Shown here: piece after piece, positions 35,125 through 47,946 of the stretch
Layout: every line of letters begins with the position of its first letter
How positions within the stretch are numbered: the first letter of the stretch is position 1
Source of the DNA: Epiperipatus broadwayi
Lineage: Eukaryota > Onychophora > Udeonychophora > Euonychophora > Peripatidae
DNA length: 64,000 nt
Direction: 5' to 3'
Assembly: GCA_028023455.1 (NCBI GenBank)
Contig: JAQFVV010006309.1
Coordinates: 4,007,482-4,071,481, forward strand
Made by a program: the position numbers and the translations under genes
The notes under the pieces: model-generated
The model's input: the letters and a program-made list of their open reading frames with translations, nothing else
The model's database searches: none
What the model was told of the DNA's origin: nothing

Positions 35125-36775
35125 TCTTTTTTTTTCAAAATAATCTTTATTTTGCACAAAAAGTAAAATATACATTGTAATATAGAGTTCATGTTTACAA
35201 TCATGTCTGACACATCAAAGACTAATTAGTTATTAGATGATGATTACAAGATTAAAAGTAAAATTTTATGTTATGTTACTTATCAGGGGTAATCTAATTT
35301 GGCATATAAATCCCATGGCGTGTAAAGTTTGAGTGTCATGAATAAATAACATACATGGCTATTGCTAAATATTTAATTGACTCCATGTTTGCTCAGCAAG
35401 GCTAGGCAGGCATGTTCTTAGATCACTTTCTTTAGCTTTATATAATAACTTTAAGAAAATGTCTTCAATAGAACCATCCAACTCTCTATCAAATAGTATC
35501 TTACATCTAATCTTCCATATGATAAAATTCATGAAAGTCACCAAGCAGATGGAGACAAAATTTCCACTTTTGAATGCATCATTAAGGTAGACATTTGAAG
35601 AATTGTATCCTGTAATCCTCTGTAGAGCAATATTACATAACCAAGTCCACCATTCACATTGATAGAGTATGTGTTCAATGGACTCGTCAAATCTTCTACA
35701 AAGAGTACATATTGTATCAATGTTGTGTCCCCTCTGATTACAAAGAAACATCCTAGTAGGCAAGGCTCCAAGGTTGACCTTACCCAAAAAATCCACAAAC
35801 TTTGGTTCCAATTTCAGGAACTTAGTCAGCCTTATGAGACAAGGGATTGCAACTGGGAGAAGATTCTCTGTCCTAGATTTACAAGAGTGAACTAATTGAT
35901 AAGAACTCCAGTATGATATTTTTTCATCAAACATGGAGCTAGAGCTTTTGATGCTATTCAAGATAATAGTTAATTGTTGTTGCATCCAGATATTTCTTTT
36001 ATGAGGGGGTGGGCGATCAGTGGGGATTATTTTTTCAAAAGGTATGGGATTTTCTATGTTTGTATTGTCTCTGAAAATTTTAACAAGGACATTGTAAGTC
36101 CTCTGTATCAGAAAAATTTTAATCGAGTGCAGTCCTAAACCATTAAGATATCTTGGTTTTTGCAAGATATTAATACTTATTGCTGGTGTATTCCCTCCCC
36201 AGCACAACTTTCTGCATAGAGATTCAACCTTGAAGATGAAGCAAATTGTTGGTGAAAACCCAGCTAGATAATAAATAATCTTCAGTAAAATCACAGAATT
36301 AAGGAGTGCAACCTTTCCAAACAGAGAAAGATAAATTTTAGACAGTGAAATAACAGTCTTTTCAATCTTTAAAATAAATGAGTTTTCAAGTTCTTTTCTC
36401 ATGGCTGCTGGAGAAGAAGCAATACTAAAACCAAGAAATTTCTGTGGGGGGAGCTTTTAGTCTACCAGATATTTGCTTCCCTGTCAGGATGGACCACATT
36501 GCCGACTTTGCTCCATTAATTGCCAGGCCAAATTCACATGCAAACTGGTCTAGGAGTTCTTCTTTCATCCTGAGATGAAAGAAACACAACCACATCATTC
36601 ATATAGAAAATATGGTATATATTCTCTCTCAATAAAGAAATATAAATCCCTGGAAGGAAAGACTCGATGCCCAACAGCAATGGGTTCACATAGACTGTGA
36701 AGAGTAGTGCACTTAGTGGATATACAAGGCCGAAAACCGGGAGCAACTCTTCCATCAAGTGAGAGAAACACTTCT
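35125..36775 (-). mobile_element. 5'-truncated L1/Tx1-like LINE with poly(A)
   Basis: Minus strand, ending in AATAAAGATTATTTTG and an A9 tail at about 35,127-35,152. It contains the end of the RT (36,534-36,758) and a long open C-terminal region (35,365-36,402). Unlike the 29-kb LINE it ends in poly(A) with a polyadenylation signal, so it belongs to another lineage. Confidence 0.8.
35365..36402 (-). pseudogene. L1/Tx1-like ORF2 C-terminal part, 345 codons open
   Basis: The longest open frame in the window. SLFGKVALLNSVILLKIIYY and LCRKLCWGGNTPAISINILQ, then PRYLNGLGLHSIK, are the standard post-RT segment of L1/Tx1 ORF2 (the LxGRxxLxxxxLLPxxxY, FxWxGxxPxI and GGLGL patterns). The zinc-binding motif CTLCRRFDESIEHILYQC is CX2C...HX4C. 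Upstream at 36,534-36,758, LSALLFTVYVNPLL and IFYMNDVVVFLSS represent LSPLLFxLYxxPL and the YADD box with Ala-Asp changed to Met-Asn. A frameshift separates the two. The lack of stops over 345 codons suggests a fairly recent insertion. Confidence 0.85.
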
Positions 36776-36779
36776 CTGT

Positions 36780-38330
36780 TAATAAATAAACAGTTAAAAT
36801 ATAATTATTAGTTAAATCATTATTTTATTAGTAATAATTTTATTAGTAATAATTCATCATAATATAATGATTGTATAAATGTATACATATACTTTAGTCT
36901 TAATATTCTAAGAATACTTTTTTAAGTTTAATATGACAAACCTTTACAAAAAAAAAAAAAAATCCTCTACATTGTTTTACGATAAGAGCTATTATCCGTA
37001 AAGTTTTTACTATAAGAGTTTATTATCTATGAAGCATTTTACAATAAAAACTGTTAATATATATAAAACATTTATATTGTCTCCTATTATAACATCGGTT
37101 ATAATATAAGTAATTACGTAAGTAGTAGTATTTACATTAATAAAATAAAAATTTAAAGTTATAAAAAAATATTTTTACATTTCATTCAAGAATAAATGTT
37201 TAATTAAAAAGCAAAGCCTTCAAATCGTTAGCATGCGTATCTTAATCGTTATTCAGTGTCTATTAGTCATTATTCATAATTCAAAGTAACGAATGTCATT
37301 CAATCTTATTTTAATATTCAAAAGCAGATGAGAATATTTAATATGAAAGATTAGGGTTGATTAATTAAAGGTGTGTTGATAGCAATAGTCCAGGTGACAT
37401 TTCTCATTCAATAATACAAATAAAAACAACTTGTGGAATCAAATTATGTAAAATCATAAGCAAAATAAAAACAGTATTTTCTTCGGTTTTTTTTTTTTTT
37501 CAGGAAAAAAAAAGTAATCTCAAATTAAAAGAATTATATATTAAAAAAAAAAAAAACAGGTCGAAAGTGACAACTAAATGAGAAATGATTATCAATAAAT
37601 AGATCTAGAATAGATAATGCATATTTATGTCAAAAAAGTTTCACAAAGATTATAATGTACACGCAAAGTTATTTTTTTATACATTAAATAATAATAGTAA
37701 ATTTAATTATATAAAAAAAAAATGCATAAAAACAATTGGCAACACATCAGAATGAAATACATTTTTAGCCCATTGTATAAAATTTATAGAGAGCATATCA
37801 TCTATAACATAGGCAAATGTATAAATATATATGTATGTACTATTATGATTACAAACTAAGCATCTATGCATTTTATTCACCCACAAGACAAATAATTAGA
37901 AACTATAATTGAGTGGTTAACAGAATATGCCTGAATGTGTGCATCACAACTTGGATTATAAAATTATACTGCCATGAATATGAAAAAGTGTAATTTACGT
38001 GGTTTTATTTATTTTCTAATTAATCATTTTGTAAAGTGATAGGTGGATGGGTGATTAAACATACAAGTGAATAGGGAGAGAAGTAGGAAGGTAAAAGAGG
38101 AGATAGATAATAGGCATTCAGGCAGATAGATAGAAAGATAAATATGGAAATAAGAAAATGATATTCAAGTATGAGAAAAACTATATATTGAGAACGGATA
38201 TGATATATAAGGGGATAGGGAGCTAGTAAGAAAGGAATGAAAAGTAAGTACTATGCACATAGTTAAACAGATAAATAGAAAAATAGATTGAGAATTAAAC
38301 AATAGTAGGATATACAGATAAATAGGAAGA
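36780..38330. other. AT-rich sequence, nothing recognised
   Basis: Contains several A- or T-runs and no ORF, inverted repeat or family match. Confidence 0.4.
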
Positions 38331-38337
38331 CAGACAG

Positions 38338-38454
<117 letters not shown>

Positions 38455-39369
38455 AGAGTGAATGTATAATTTAGATAGACAGTAAATATAGAAAATAATG
38501 GGTAAATAGGATGGTATGCAGATAACGGATGGAAAAAACACATACGTAATCATAAAGATTTAAAGTCAAAAATTAACTGTTCCGTAACTTAAATGAATAT
38601 CCGTAAACATAATTAGAGATAAAGCCCCATAAGACTGTTTAAATCAAAGTAAACATTTTCAAGTTAATAATTATTGCAAATTACGTTTTTAAAGTTTAGA
38701 ATTTTTAAAAGCAAGCAAAAGTCGTAAGAATGAGTTTTTAACTCTGTGCTACCGTGAATATATAAATTGTAATCTGCAAAATGATTATTTTCTTAAGTTC
38801 GTCTCACGCGGCGTAATCATTCTTAATGAAGAAATGTGAAACTCAACATACACTTTCCCAGTAGTAGTTAAATATAAATTTCAACAAAATATCTTATTAC
38901 TCATTTTATTGAATGTTCTAATTTTTTTTCCCAGTGTTTTTTATTTTTTTTTGTCGTTATTGTTAAATTTCAAAAAAAAAAAGTCATAAATTCTCCGTTA
39001 AAAAAAAAAAAAAGCTTTAAAATTCTGAAATTAATCGCATTGTATATAAAGCCATATCTGAAGACAGTATTTATTTATTTAGATCTTTCTAAATATTTAA
39101 TTCACAAGTTATATCCGTGCTTTATTTGGCAACTTTTTTTATGCTTTAGCAATAATTTTTTCCTAAAAAAAAAAAAAAATTATCAGAAGGAAAATATTTG
39201 ATATTGAAATTTAAATGTTTACCTCATTTTAAAAAATAATATTAAGAAAGAATCCAAATTGTAAGAAACACATTACTTTGACAATATATTAATCTTTCTC
39301 TTTCATAAATATTATAATATTTCTTTTATTCTATTTTATTTTTCATATGTTCTAGCTATCATTTTGTGG

Positions 39370-39690
39370 TATTCAAATTCCGGTATTTACGTATTAGTCC
39401 GGCGGTGATGAAAATCGCCGGCACAAACAAATGTATATATAAAGATTGAATTACAATCTTTTTTTTCTTTTTTTTTTTAAAAAAAAAAGAATTAATTTTG
39501 TAAAAGAATATTAGATAATATTCCGATGAGGAGAAAGTTATTAATCAAGATGCTTGTTTTGCTGCTTATTTTTACGGTCAAACAATAGCGGTGTTTCGTT
39601 CGGGATTGTCGAAAGAGAGTAGCCATTTCTAACGGAACGTGGTTCTAGGTACGAAAGTTTAGTCCGCCAGTAGTCATGCTAAAAAACAAC
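39370..39690. promoter_or_regulatory. CpG-rich patch, candidate promoter or unmethylated island
   Basis: Around 15-20 CpG dinucleotides lie in about 320 bp, whereas the surrounding sequence is nearly free of them. It includes a perfect hairpin CCGGCG...CGCCGG at 39,399-39,422 and ends with GGTTCTAG followed by GTACGAAAG, a plausible splice donor. No TATA box or ORF could be tied to it. It may equally be a young transposon fragment. Confidence 0.3.
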
Positions 39691-40344
39691 ATTTTATAAA
39701 TAGACAGAATTGCACTGTTAAATATATGTATATGTGTATATTATTATTTTTTTGGTTTGGTTACCATTAATAATAAATTTAGATTGTTAAAAGTTTACTT
39801 GTTGGAAGATCAGTTCTTCAAAAAATGTAACTGTGTGTTTGTTTCATTTCCACTAAATAAAGTTATAGATGATCATTTTTAAAAATAAAAAATCTATATA
39901 AGTTTAAATAGTGGAAGATAGTAAATAAAAGTATAGGTTGTCATTTTTCCAAATAAATATGGCCTGACTAATAATACATAAGTATTCGAATTTCGCTTTC
40001 TCCTGACATTCATTTGGACAATGCTTTTGGACACAATATAAAACAAGCTATTTTTTCTTACATATTGTTTTTTGTGTAGAAATCTTTTAAATTTTACTTT
40101 CATTTCCAACTCATTTATAATGATTATAGATAAATGCTCTAATCTTAACTTTGTCTAAAAATAATTTTAAGAAGAGCATTAACCAGTATTTAAATAATCC
40201 CTACTTATGTAATATCTAATTTATTATATATAGAGAGTGCTTACTTTTAATATAAAACATCAAATTTGAATGAAATTATTTAAATTAATTTTTTTGTAGT
40301 TTTTAATATGTGTAAACAGTTTTTGTGCATTATGATACATATAT

Positions 40345-40425
40345 TGTGCATATTACAGCTCTGAAGAAGTCTGTTAAATAATAGAAAATTCAAGAATCAT
40401 AAAGTATTGAATTAATTTTCAACTG
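40345..40425 (+). repeat. Family Y repeat, partial
   Basis: GCTCTGAAGAAGTCTGTTAA aligns with the start of the hammerhead-like hairpin in family Y, but the second half of the hairpin has decayed. Confidence 0.5.
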
Positions 40426-40436
40426 AGGAAACTAAA

Positions 40437-40785
40437 TCAATTATCTCAACTTGAGTAGCAACAAGCCTTTGTAATCAGTGGATGCAGGAATGTTTGTGCA
40501 TAAAATTTCTATCTAGTGCCTACTCATCCAACATCCCTGAACTAATTTCTAGCTTGTGGCTTTCATCAGTGAGGAGCCTTAAGATTGAGAGAACTGCAAC
40601 TAGATTTTGTGATCTAATGCAATCCTCCAGCAGCCACCTTTTACCTATTTGGTTAACTATAAAGCACAAACATCCTGCATCCACTGATTGCAAAGGCTTG
40701 CTCTTGGTGGCACTACTGTAAGGGGAATTTGCTACTCTTATTAAAAGCATATGAAATGGTGATCATGTGGTGTTTTTATAGCTTA
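40437..40785. repeat. Family X inverted repeat, copy f
   Basis: The termini GTAGCAACAAGCC...GTGGATGCAGGA and TCCTGCATCCACTGATTGCA are inverted. The centre carries TTTCTAGCTTGTGGCTTTCA and TCAGTGAGGAGCCTT. It ends with ATATGAAATGGTGATCATGT. It belongs to a subfamily using TGCAGGA instead of TGCCAGA. Confidence 0.85.
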
Positions 40786-41177
40786 ATTTAGTTATCTGCA
40801 TGAAACAATTAAGTGCTTTGACACTTTGGGCTCATCATATGACTTAATAATTGATCATGTAATTACAAGCATTCACTCTTCTAGTTTTACTGTCAATTAA
40901 AATAAAATTTCACACTGAATAAAACATGGATAATATCTAAAAGTCATAGATAATCTAATTTTTCAAAATATTCAAAAAGATGTGTTGAAATAAGACCAAG
41001 TCTTGGTTTCTCTTAGCTTATCCTTTATATGATTTGGAAATGTCATTAAGACTGAAAAGGCCTGGCACTTTTATGACTTGATTATATGTGAAAACCTTTG
41101 AATATGGTATATTAACAATTTTAGAGATTGTTAAGGTATGAAGCTCTGTCTGTAATTCTCACAGCAGAAAGAGGACT

Positions 41178-41226
41178 TACTTTTTTTTTTTTTCCATATA
41201 ATTTTTTTTTTTTTGGGGGGGGGGGT
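41178..41226 (+). repeat. Homopolymer runs T/T/G
   Basis: T14, then T14, then G11 in close succession; likely unstable. Confidence 0.9.
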
Positions 41227-41945
41227 TGTTTGCGAGATATACTGTTTTGATATAATTTGTTTTTTTTTTCATTAACTTTTGTAATGTATTTGAAGCTCTT
41301 TTTGTTCTAATATAGTCTGAAAATAAATTGCTGAAAATTTTTGAGGCCCAAAAATTATGAGAATAGAGTTTATTAATACAATATTATACATCAAAACATC
41401 ACACGATCACCATTTCATATGATAACTGAAGCAGTGAATCTAATTCAGATTTGTGCTTCACAGGCCATCAACCTATTTAACCATCAAGTGAGGTTCAAAC
41501 CCACTTCTTCATGTACCTAGATTATACAGCGAGTCAACACAAATCTGTGTAACTCTTCCTGACCCTCCTTAACTATTTACATAAGTATTATTAAAGATTT
41601 GGTATTTTAATTATAATTAATATCCCCTAAATAATATGTAGAGTTGTGTATGTGCGTTCACATATATGCAGCGGATACATATATATGATGTAAGTATTGT
41701 TATTTACTTAATATTTTTATATATTTATTATTTAATATAACTTGGCTGCAGAGAATGATGCAATACTTGAGAAGGTTCTTGAAGCCACTTTAAGTAAATG
41801 TAAAATTTATCAAACAATAGGGAAATATAAATCCATTAGTGAAAACTAAAAATTCACTCTATTGAATTAAGTTTAATTTTAAAATATTTTAATTGAAATT
41901 ATAGCTATGTGAATCTATTTCTAAATTCAAAATAGATTAAAAACA

Positions 41946-44590
41946 ATGACTTCGAGGATTTTATCAAGATTTTGCATCTTCAATTGCACAAAAGACAAAG
42001 GTATGTTTCCTGCTGATAGATCCCACAAGGTAAGCTCATATCCACATTGCCTCTGGTGATTCTCTAAAAACATTCCTGTAGAAAATGTAAATGAGTATAA
42101 ATAGGGCTTATTTTTCCAATAAAAAAAAGAACAGTTGATTTTAAAATTTGGCTGCTAAGCTGAATTCATGCTCATTGATTTTTCAACATTATGACCATTG
42201 AGTAATAGGGACCGAGTCCAACTTTCCTTATCTTTTCTAAGATCGCCTCCATGCCATAATGCCATGCTCCAATCTCAAACAAAATGTACTGCTTATAATG
42301 CTAACTCCATTTTAATGAAACATGGACTGCCATGCTCCAACATGAAATGCCTCCCAAGGAACATGGATCTTTCAAGCCTTCATGGCAGTGCATCAGAAGG
42401 TAATCTATACTACTGCCTTAAAGATTCATTTTCAATTTCTATATTCCTTTATTAAATCCTATTTAACTCTTAAAATGTATTTTGTCTATATTTATTTGCT
42501 GGTAGTAAATGCCAGTTATATACTTGTAACTAACCTATTATTATGGCTCTCTGTAACCTTATCAAATCTTTATGCAATTGTCTTAATCCATTTCATGTTT
42601 TGATTTCTATCTCTAGTTTAGTGCGGTAGAATTTTATTAATATATTTATTTTCTGTTTATGTATTTTATTTTAATATGTAATTAATTATATGCTAATCTT
42701 ACTCAACCTTGCAAGAGCTTTTATTCTTAGTATTCTAAATCCCAGTCACTCAAGGGATATTTTTCATTAATTTAAATTCATTTATTATAATGTCTCTGCT
42801 CGCTAGGTTGGGGAAATGATTAAATACTGCTAGATGTGTTTAAAGGCAGATCCCCATAAAGCTGTTGCATTTATATATTATTAAAAGTTAATCTGTTATT
42901 ATTATAGAATGCTATCAATTTAAGGTTTATTTATAATGTTTTCAGTATTAGTAATGATTGCCACTCTGTATTTTACAATGCAATAAATATATCTGTGTAT
43001 CACCTGGAGTGTGATAGGCATTAACATTTGCATATTTTGATCTAAATGCATATGGGACTCGTTTAATAGAGGGAAAACCTTATTGCATATATGTCATTCA
43101 TTTAATTTAAGAAATAATTAATTAAGTTGGTTTAATATTAAATTCATGTCATTACACCTGATCTTTATTTAATATTTAGGCCATCATTATTGCATGTCAT
43201 TAGTGGCATATCTTAATTTTAGTATTGCCAGCATAGGCCAGCCTTTTTGTTGTTACATTTGCTTTGTCATGATCTGGGATCACCAGAAACTCCAAATCCC
43301 TTCTTCGTTGATAAATGTTTTAGTATGGCATTTGTCATGCCCTAGAACACATTTGGAAAGAGTAGTGAATGTTCTTTGTGGGATGACCCCGGGACAGCTG
43401 GCCCATTGCACCTTCCTACTTTCCTCCTCTCCTGTATAGCATCGCCAGTGACAAAGTGTTTCATTGTCAGAGAAATGGCCCGAATTTCATATTTCCTGCC
43501 TCATGCTGGTACCACCATTTTCCTAATATTTTATATTTGAGCCTAAAAAACCAATCTGTAAGTCGTAATGCTGTGAGTGCATCAAACCAATGTATTATTT
43601 TGCTTATTAAGTTTGGTATTTAGAATGTCACAAATTAATCTTGCATTAAGCTCATTCCCAGGGCAAGTGATTCCCAAATGTATATATAAATCCAATCTTT
43701 ATTTAAAATTATAACCCATATATTTTCTTATTATAAAAATTATCAGTTTGAATATGCATATGTTTGCGTATTCAAATCATTTAACACAAACAATATTGCG
43801 ATTTTTCCTGTAATAAATATAAACACCAGAAACTATGTTTACCTGGCATTACTATTATATTAATATTTGTATAGTCCACATATGATCGGAGTCACTTTGG
43901 TCATATCTTGAGTTGGATTATTATTAATGGAATTATATCTCAGACAGCAGCATGTCTGAATCTTTTAAATGTATATTTAATTAGGTCATTTGATTAATTG
44001 CATATCGATTCTAAATGCATTTCTATTCTTAAACCTATTTTGTAAAAGCTTATTTAATAGTTCATTGGCATATAACTAACTGCACTTACAGATAAATTGT
44101 ATGCACACACACATATTTAATTTATAATTGTAATTTTACCAATGTTATTCTGATTATTTATTCAAATTGTTTAGTGTGAAATGAGTAATAACCAAACCTG
44201 TATAATAATTATGTCTTTTATAATAATTAAACCTTTTTATATATAATCAAGTTGTTCGAATCATTATTAAGTATCTCTTACCAAATGTTTAGAAGTATGA
44301 TATTTCATATTTGATATTTTATTACCCTGGTTACTTGAGATCACACACATATATGTTTCTCTAACATCAATACCAATAAGATATCATGATTCTCCACTGT
44401 GTCTCCAGGATTAGAATTGAATAAATGCTGCTGTATCATTGGGAATGTTCTTCATAGTTTTATAGATCTGGGAAATGGGAAAATAGATTAGAATTCATGA
44501 TTGCTCCTGATCTGTGTATCTCAGGCATAACCAGATTTGAGGTACTTTTTCTCAGATTCTAGGTTTTATTGGATGAACATACAATTTCAA
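41946..44590. other. Repeat-poor intronic stretch, candidate regulatory or conserved DNA
   Basis: Unlike the rest of the window this stretch has no recognised transposon or microsatellite and a more even composition. It contains clustered TAATTA, ATTTGCATA and TTAATTAA motifs (around 43,030-43,135), which are core sites of homeodomain and POU factors, and a GC-richer part at 43,200-43,500. An 84-nt open segment starting ATGACTTCGAGG at 41,946 ends at a strong donor AAG-GTAAGC (42,029). No partner exon was found. Confidence 0.3.
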
Positions 44591-44607
44591 CCAGTACATT
44601 ACACATT

Positions 44608-45255
44608 CTATTAATAAGATTACCAAACTCCCCATACCGTATTGCCACCAGGTGCAACCTTTTGTAATCAATGGATGCAGGAAGATTTATGCATAAAATC
44701 ACTATTTAGTGCCTACTCATCCAACATGCCCAGACTAGTTTCTAGCTTGTGGCTTTCATCAGTGAGGAACCTTGGATTTGAGAGCAATGCACCTAGATCT
44801 TAGGATCAAATTCAACTCTCCAGAAGCTTACCTTTTACCTATATGGTTAACTATAAAGTTAGGAGTCCAATATGAAAACACCATAATGTTTCCAACCCAA
44901 GCTCATTCACTTGTATACTCATATAGATCTGAATTCAGTTCAGTACCTATACATTTTGGTATCTTTGGTTTCTCAAAAACTGCAGTCACCATTATCCTAT
45001 GGTCAGGCTAGGTATAAAACCATCAAAACATCACATGATCACTCTTTCATATGCTTACACATTCTGTTAATAAGAGTACCAAACTCTCAATACAGTTTCA
45101 CCGATGAATGTCACAAGCTAGAAACTAGTTCTTGGATGTTTGATAAGTAGGCATTAGATAGGGATTTTATGCACAAATCTTTTTGCCTTCATTGTTTACA
45201 AAAGCTTGCACTTGGTGGCATTACTGTATTGAGAGTTTGGTACTTGTATTATGCA
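44608..45255. repeat. Family X repeat, copy h (long)
   Basis: Begins AAGATTACCAAACTCCCCAT and contains the centre TTTCTAGCTTGTGGCTTTCA, a long arm shared with 34,360-34,560, and then an inverted second half. The second half holds GATGAATGTCACAAGC, TAGAAACTAGTTCTTGGATG and the terminus TACTGTATTGAGAGTTTGGT. The element is a palindrome with a long unpaired arm. Confidence 0.85.
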
Positions 45256-46094
45256 TTGTCAATGTTCTTTTATTTTAGTGTGCTTATTTAAGATTGTGGC
45301 AGTTTCATTGCCATTTTCTTCATTATAAAAAAACCTTTTTATCTTACACCTATCAAAATTAATTCTTGTTCTATGATAAATAAATCATTTTGAAATGCAA
45401 TATTTCTGATTTGTGGCTAAAACTTATCTAAACTTATTTTAAAATAATTAGTGAGCAATTTGAATAATTTTTTGTTTTCAGTTATAAACCTTTGTATATT
45501 TCAATCTAGGATTTTGCTTCAATTTTCTGATTTTCATATAAAGTTTTCTGGAATTTCTTTTTCTTATTATTTTTTCTCTCTATTTTAAGCAGTCAATCCA
45601 TGTAAACTTGAATAAAAACTTATTCATGGAACAACGTACGTTTGTACGTAAGTCCAATGATTTAAGAGTCATATTCCCAAAGAACTGTTTTTTTTAATAA
45701 ACTTGTAAACAGCACCCATTTTTTCATATCAACGTCAATTTATTGGTGGTCTGATCAACAGATTAGCATTGGTATGAGAAAATGAATGTCGTTTGCAAAT
45801 TCATTAAAGAATTATTGATTTTCAAGCAATCTGCCTGGTAATTTATTACAACAATGTATCCAGACACATTTGCTCCATAAATAAGTTTATATTCTCATAT
45901 TATTTAATAACTGCAATTTATTTTGAAGGCTAATTAAAATGATTAAAAACTACAATATTCATTTAAAATAGCATTAGTTAAACCTTGAACTATTCATTAT
46001 TTATAAAATTTATATGCAGAACCCTTTTTTGCCCATAAAGATATACTTATTCCACTACTTCCGATTATAAAACTTTCACACATATGTCTTCATT

Positions 46095-46385
46095 GCAATT
46101 CTATAATATCTTATTTAAACACAATTTATCCAATACTTTGAACACATTTTAGCAAAAGCTTTTATATTGTATCTATATGCATACACAATCTTACATTTTG
46201 ACTGTCCTGCAGTCTTCTTCAGAACCTCTTTTATTTTTATTTTTTAAAAGTGGCTCTGAAGAAGATTGCAGGCCAGTCAAAACATAATATTGTATATGTA
46301 TATATAAATACAATAAAAGGTTTTTCTAAAATGTGTTCAAAGTATTGGATAAATTGCATTTATATAAGATATTACAAGAAAATAA
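46095..46385. repeat. Family Y inverted dimer 1
   Basis: Arms 46,105-46,226 and 46,250-46,375 are complementary: TCCAATACTTTGAACACATT against AATGTGTTCAAAGTATTGGA. Each carries the hairpin CTGAAGAAGACTGCAGGACA / CTGAAGAAGATTGCAGGCCA followed by GTCAAAAC, on opposite strands. Confidence 0.9.
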
Positions 46386-46567
46386 AGGAAGTGGTGAATT
46401 TAGTAATATTTCTGAATATCTTATTTATTTCATTTTTGATACATGATTCTCAAATTTTATTCTAACCTTCTTTATACATATATAATTTTGTTCGATGTCT
46501 TTATTATAATTGTGGCTATAGCTAAATGGATATATACAACAGTCATTGTTAAAAATAAAACATTGTT

Positions 46568-46790
46568 TAAATAATCACAACATTACAATAACTCCCCCCA
46601 TATCCTCTTTAATGCAAATTTTTAAAAAATATAATTCCTTTATTTTCTTGACAGTTTTGACTGTCCTGCAGTCTTCATCAGAGTGTTCTTAATCTCCTCT
46701 ACCTGTCAGGAAAATAAAGGAATTATATTTTTAAAAAATTTGCATTGAAGTGTATATGAGGGGAGTTATTGTAAGCAGTATATATATGAA
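46568..46790. repeat. Family Y inverted dimer 2
   Basis: AATAACTCCCCCCATATCCT at left mirrors GTATATGAGGGGAGTTATT at right. The inner AATTCCTTTATTTTCTTGAC mirrors GTCAGGAAAATAAAGGAATT. The minus strand holds CTGATGAAGACTGCAGGACA then GTCAAAAC at 46,653-46,683. Confidence 0.9.
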
Positions 46791-47017
46791 TATATGAAGA
46801 AATGCAAAGAAAGTAAAGAAGAATAAGAGTTATAATATTATTATATCACTTTCTATTTCAGAGATTAAAGCAGTATATATTTATTAAGTTTTTATCTTAA
46901 AGCAGACTAACACCAAAGCAATAAGGTATTAATTTATTATGAGTAATTCATCCTTCATTAACATCACTGATAGTCATATGATCAACATTCTTTAAGTTTG
47001 CACAAGCTGTTTACATA

Positions 47018-47183
47018 TAGACAAAACTCTCCATATAGTAGTGCCACTCAGTGCAAGCCAGAGTAATTGATGGATGCAGGAAAGTTTGTGCACTAGATAG
47101 GGATTTTATGCACAAACCTTTCTGCATCCATTGATTACTCTGGTTTGCACTGAGTGGCACTACTATATGGAGAGTTTTGTCTA
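47018..47183. repeat. Family X minimal palindrome, copy i
   Basis: A nearly perfect 166-bp palindrome: TAGACAAAACTCTCCATATA at left, its mirror at right. The ribozyme-like centre is deleted so the arms meet at GTGCACTAGATAGGGA. It shows the arms alone can persist or spread. Confidence 0.9.
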
Positions 47184-47682
47184 CATCACTGATAGCTAAC
47201 TATCATGTGCTATATTTTAACAATTTATTCTCTTTCAATCATTTTTAATATTATAAAATGTAATAACTAGGCTATTTTGCAGATAAAGCAATGTCTATTA
47301 AATAATTCATTAATTAGAATGAGAAATGCAACTTCTTTGCCTGCAAAAAGTAAAGGCCCAACTAATATGTGCAAGAAATAAAACCTACAAAGTGTGTTTA
47401 TTTCAAACTCTGAAAGAATTTACTAAACACCTCATCAAAATTATTTTGAGTCTTCATTTGTTACCTTGAAAAAAATTATTAAAATTACTAGTAAAAAAGA
47501 ATTTGCATAAACTTAAATATTTATATATTTTTTATTTTACAAGGAATTATTTTTGAGTACATTCGATGAAAGCATATAAATTAAAATAAATAAATACACA
47601 ATTATTTAAGCAACTTTAATTTATATCAGAAGTATTTAGATTGAAATAGTAATTTTTATCTGAAAAATAAAAAAATTCTTAC

Positions 47683-47807
47683 CTATCATCCAATAGGTAA
47701 TTGAAGAAAAAATTATAACAGTGGGGAGACGAATTGGAAATAAGTCACTAAAGAATTTGGACAAAAAATATACAGACACCCTATAAAGACCTGAGGCACT
47801 TTCGTGA
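47683..47807 (-). CDS. ABCG2: Exon of ABCG2-like half transporter (TM3 segment)
   Basis: Minus-strand exon of 125 nt between an acceptor (poly-T then TAG at 47,808-47,810) and a donor GTAAGA from 47,682. It begins in the third base of a codon and ends after the first base of a Gly codon. The peptide starts HESASGLYRVSVYFLSK, continues FFSDLFPIRLPTV and ends SSITYWMI. This is the very distinctive ABCG segment HExxSGxYRxSxYFxxKxxxDxxP followed by the third transmembrane helix. From memory the match to human ABCG2 is close over all 41 residues without gaps. The downstream exon continues in phase at 11,051. It is flanked by simple sequence and lies 0.5 kb from a family X palindrome. The upstream exon was not found and probably lies beyond 64 kb. 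Confidence 0.85.
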
Positions 47808-47920
47808 CTAAAAAAAAAAAAAATAATAATAAATGCAAAAAAAAAAAATGCATATATACATTAAAATATATTTTAAAATGTAGGAATGTTTAATAGAATT
47901 TCCAGCCTTACAAATGTAAG

Positions 47921-47946
47921 CGTGTGTGTGTGTGTGTGTGTGTGTA
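47921..47946 (+). repeat. (GT)n microsatellite
   Basis: About 12 GT units, shortly upstream (in gene orientation) of the ABCG2-like exon. Confidence 0.95.

Noticed and set aside
42198-43439. ORFs of 73-85 codons on the plus strand
   Set aside because: No family resemblance, no splice context, and lengths within chance expectation for this composition.
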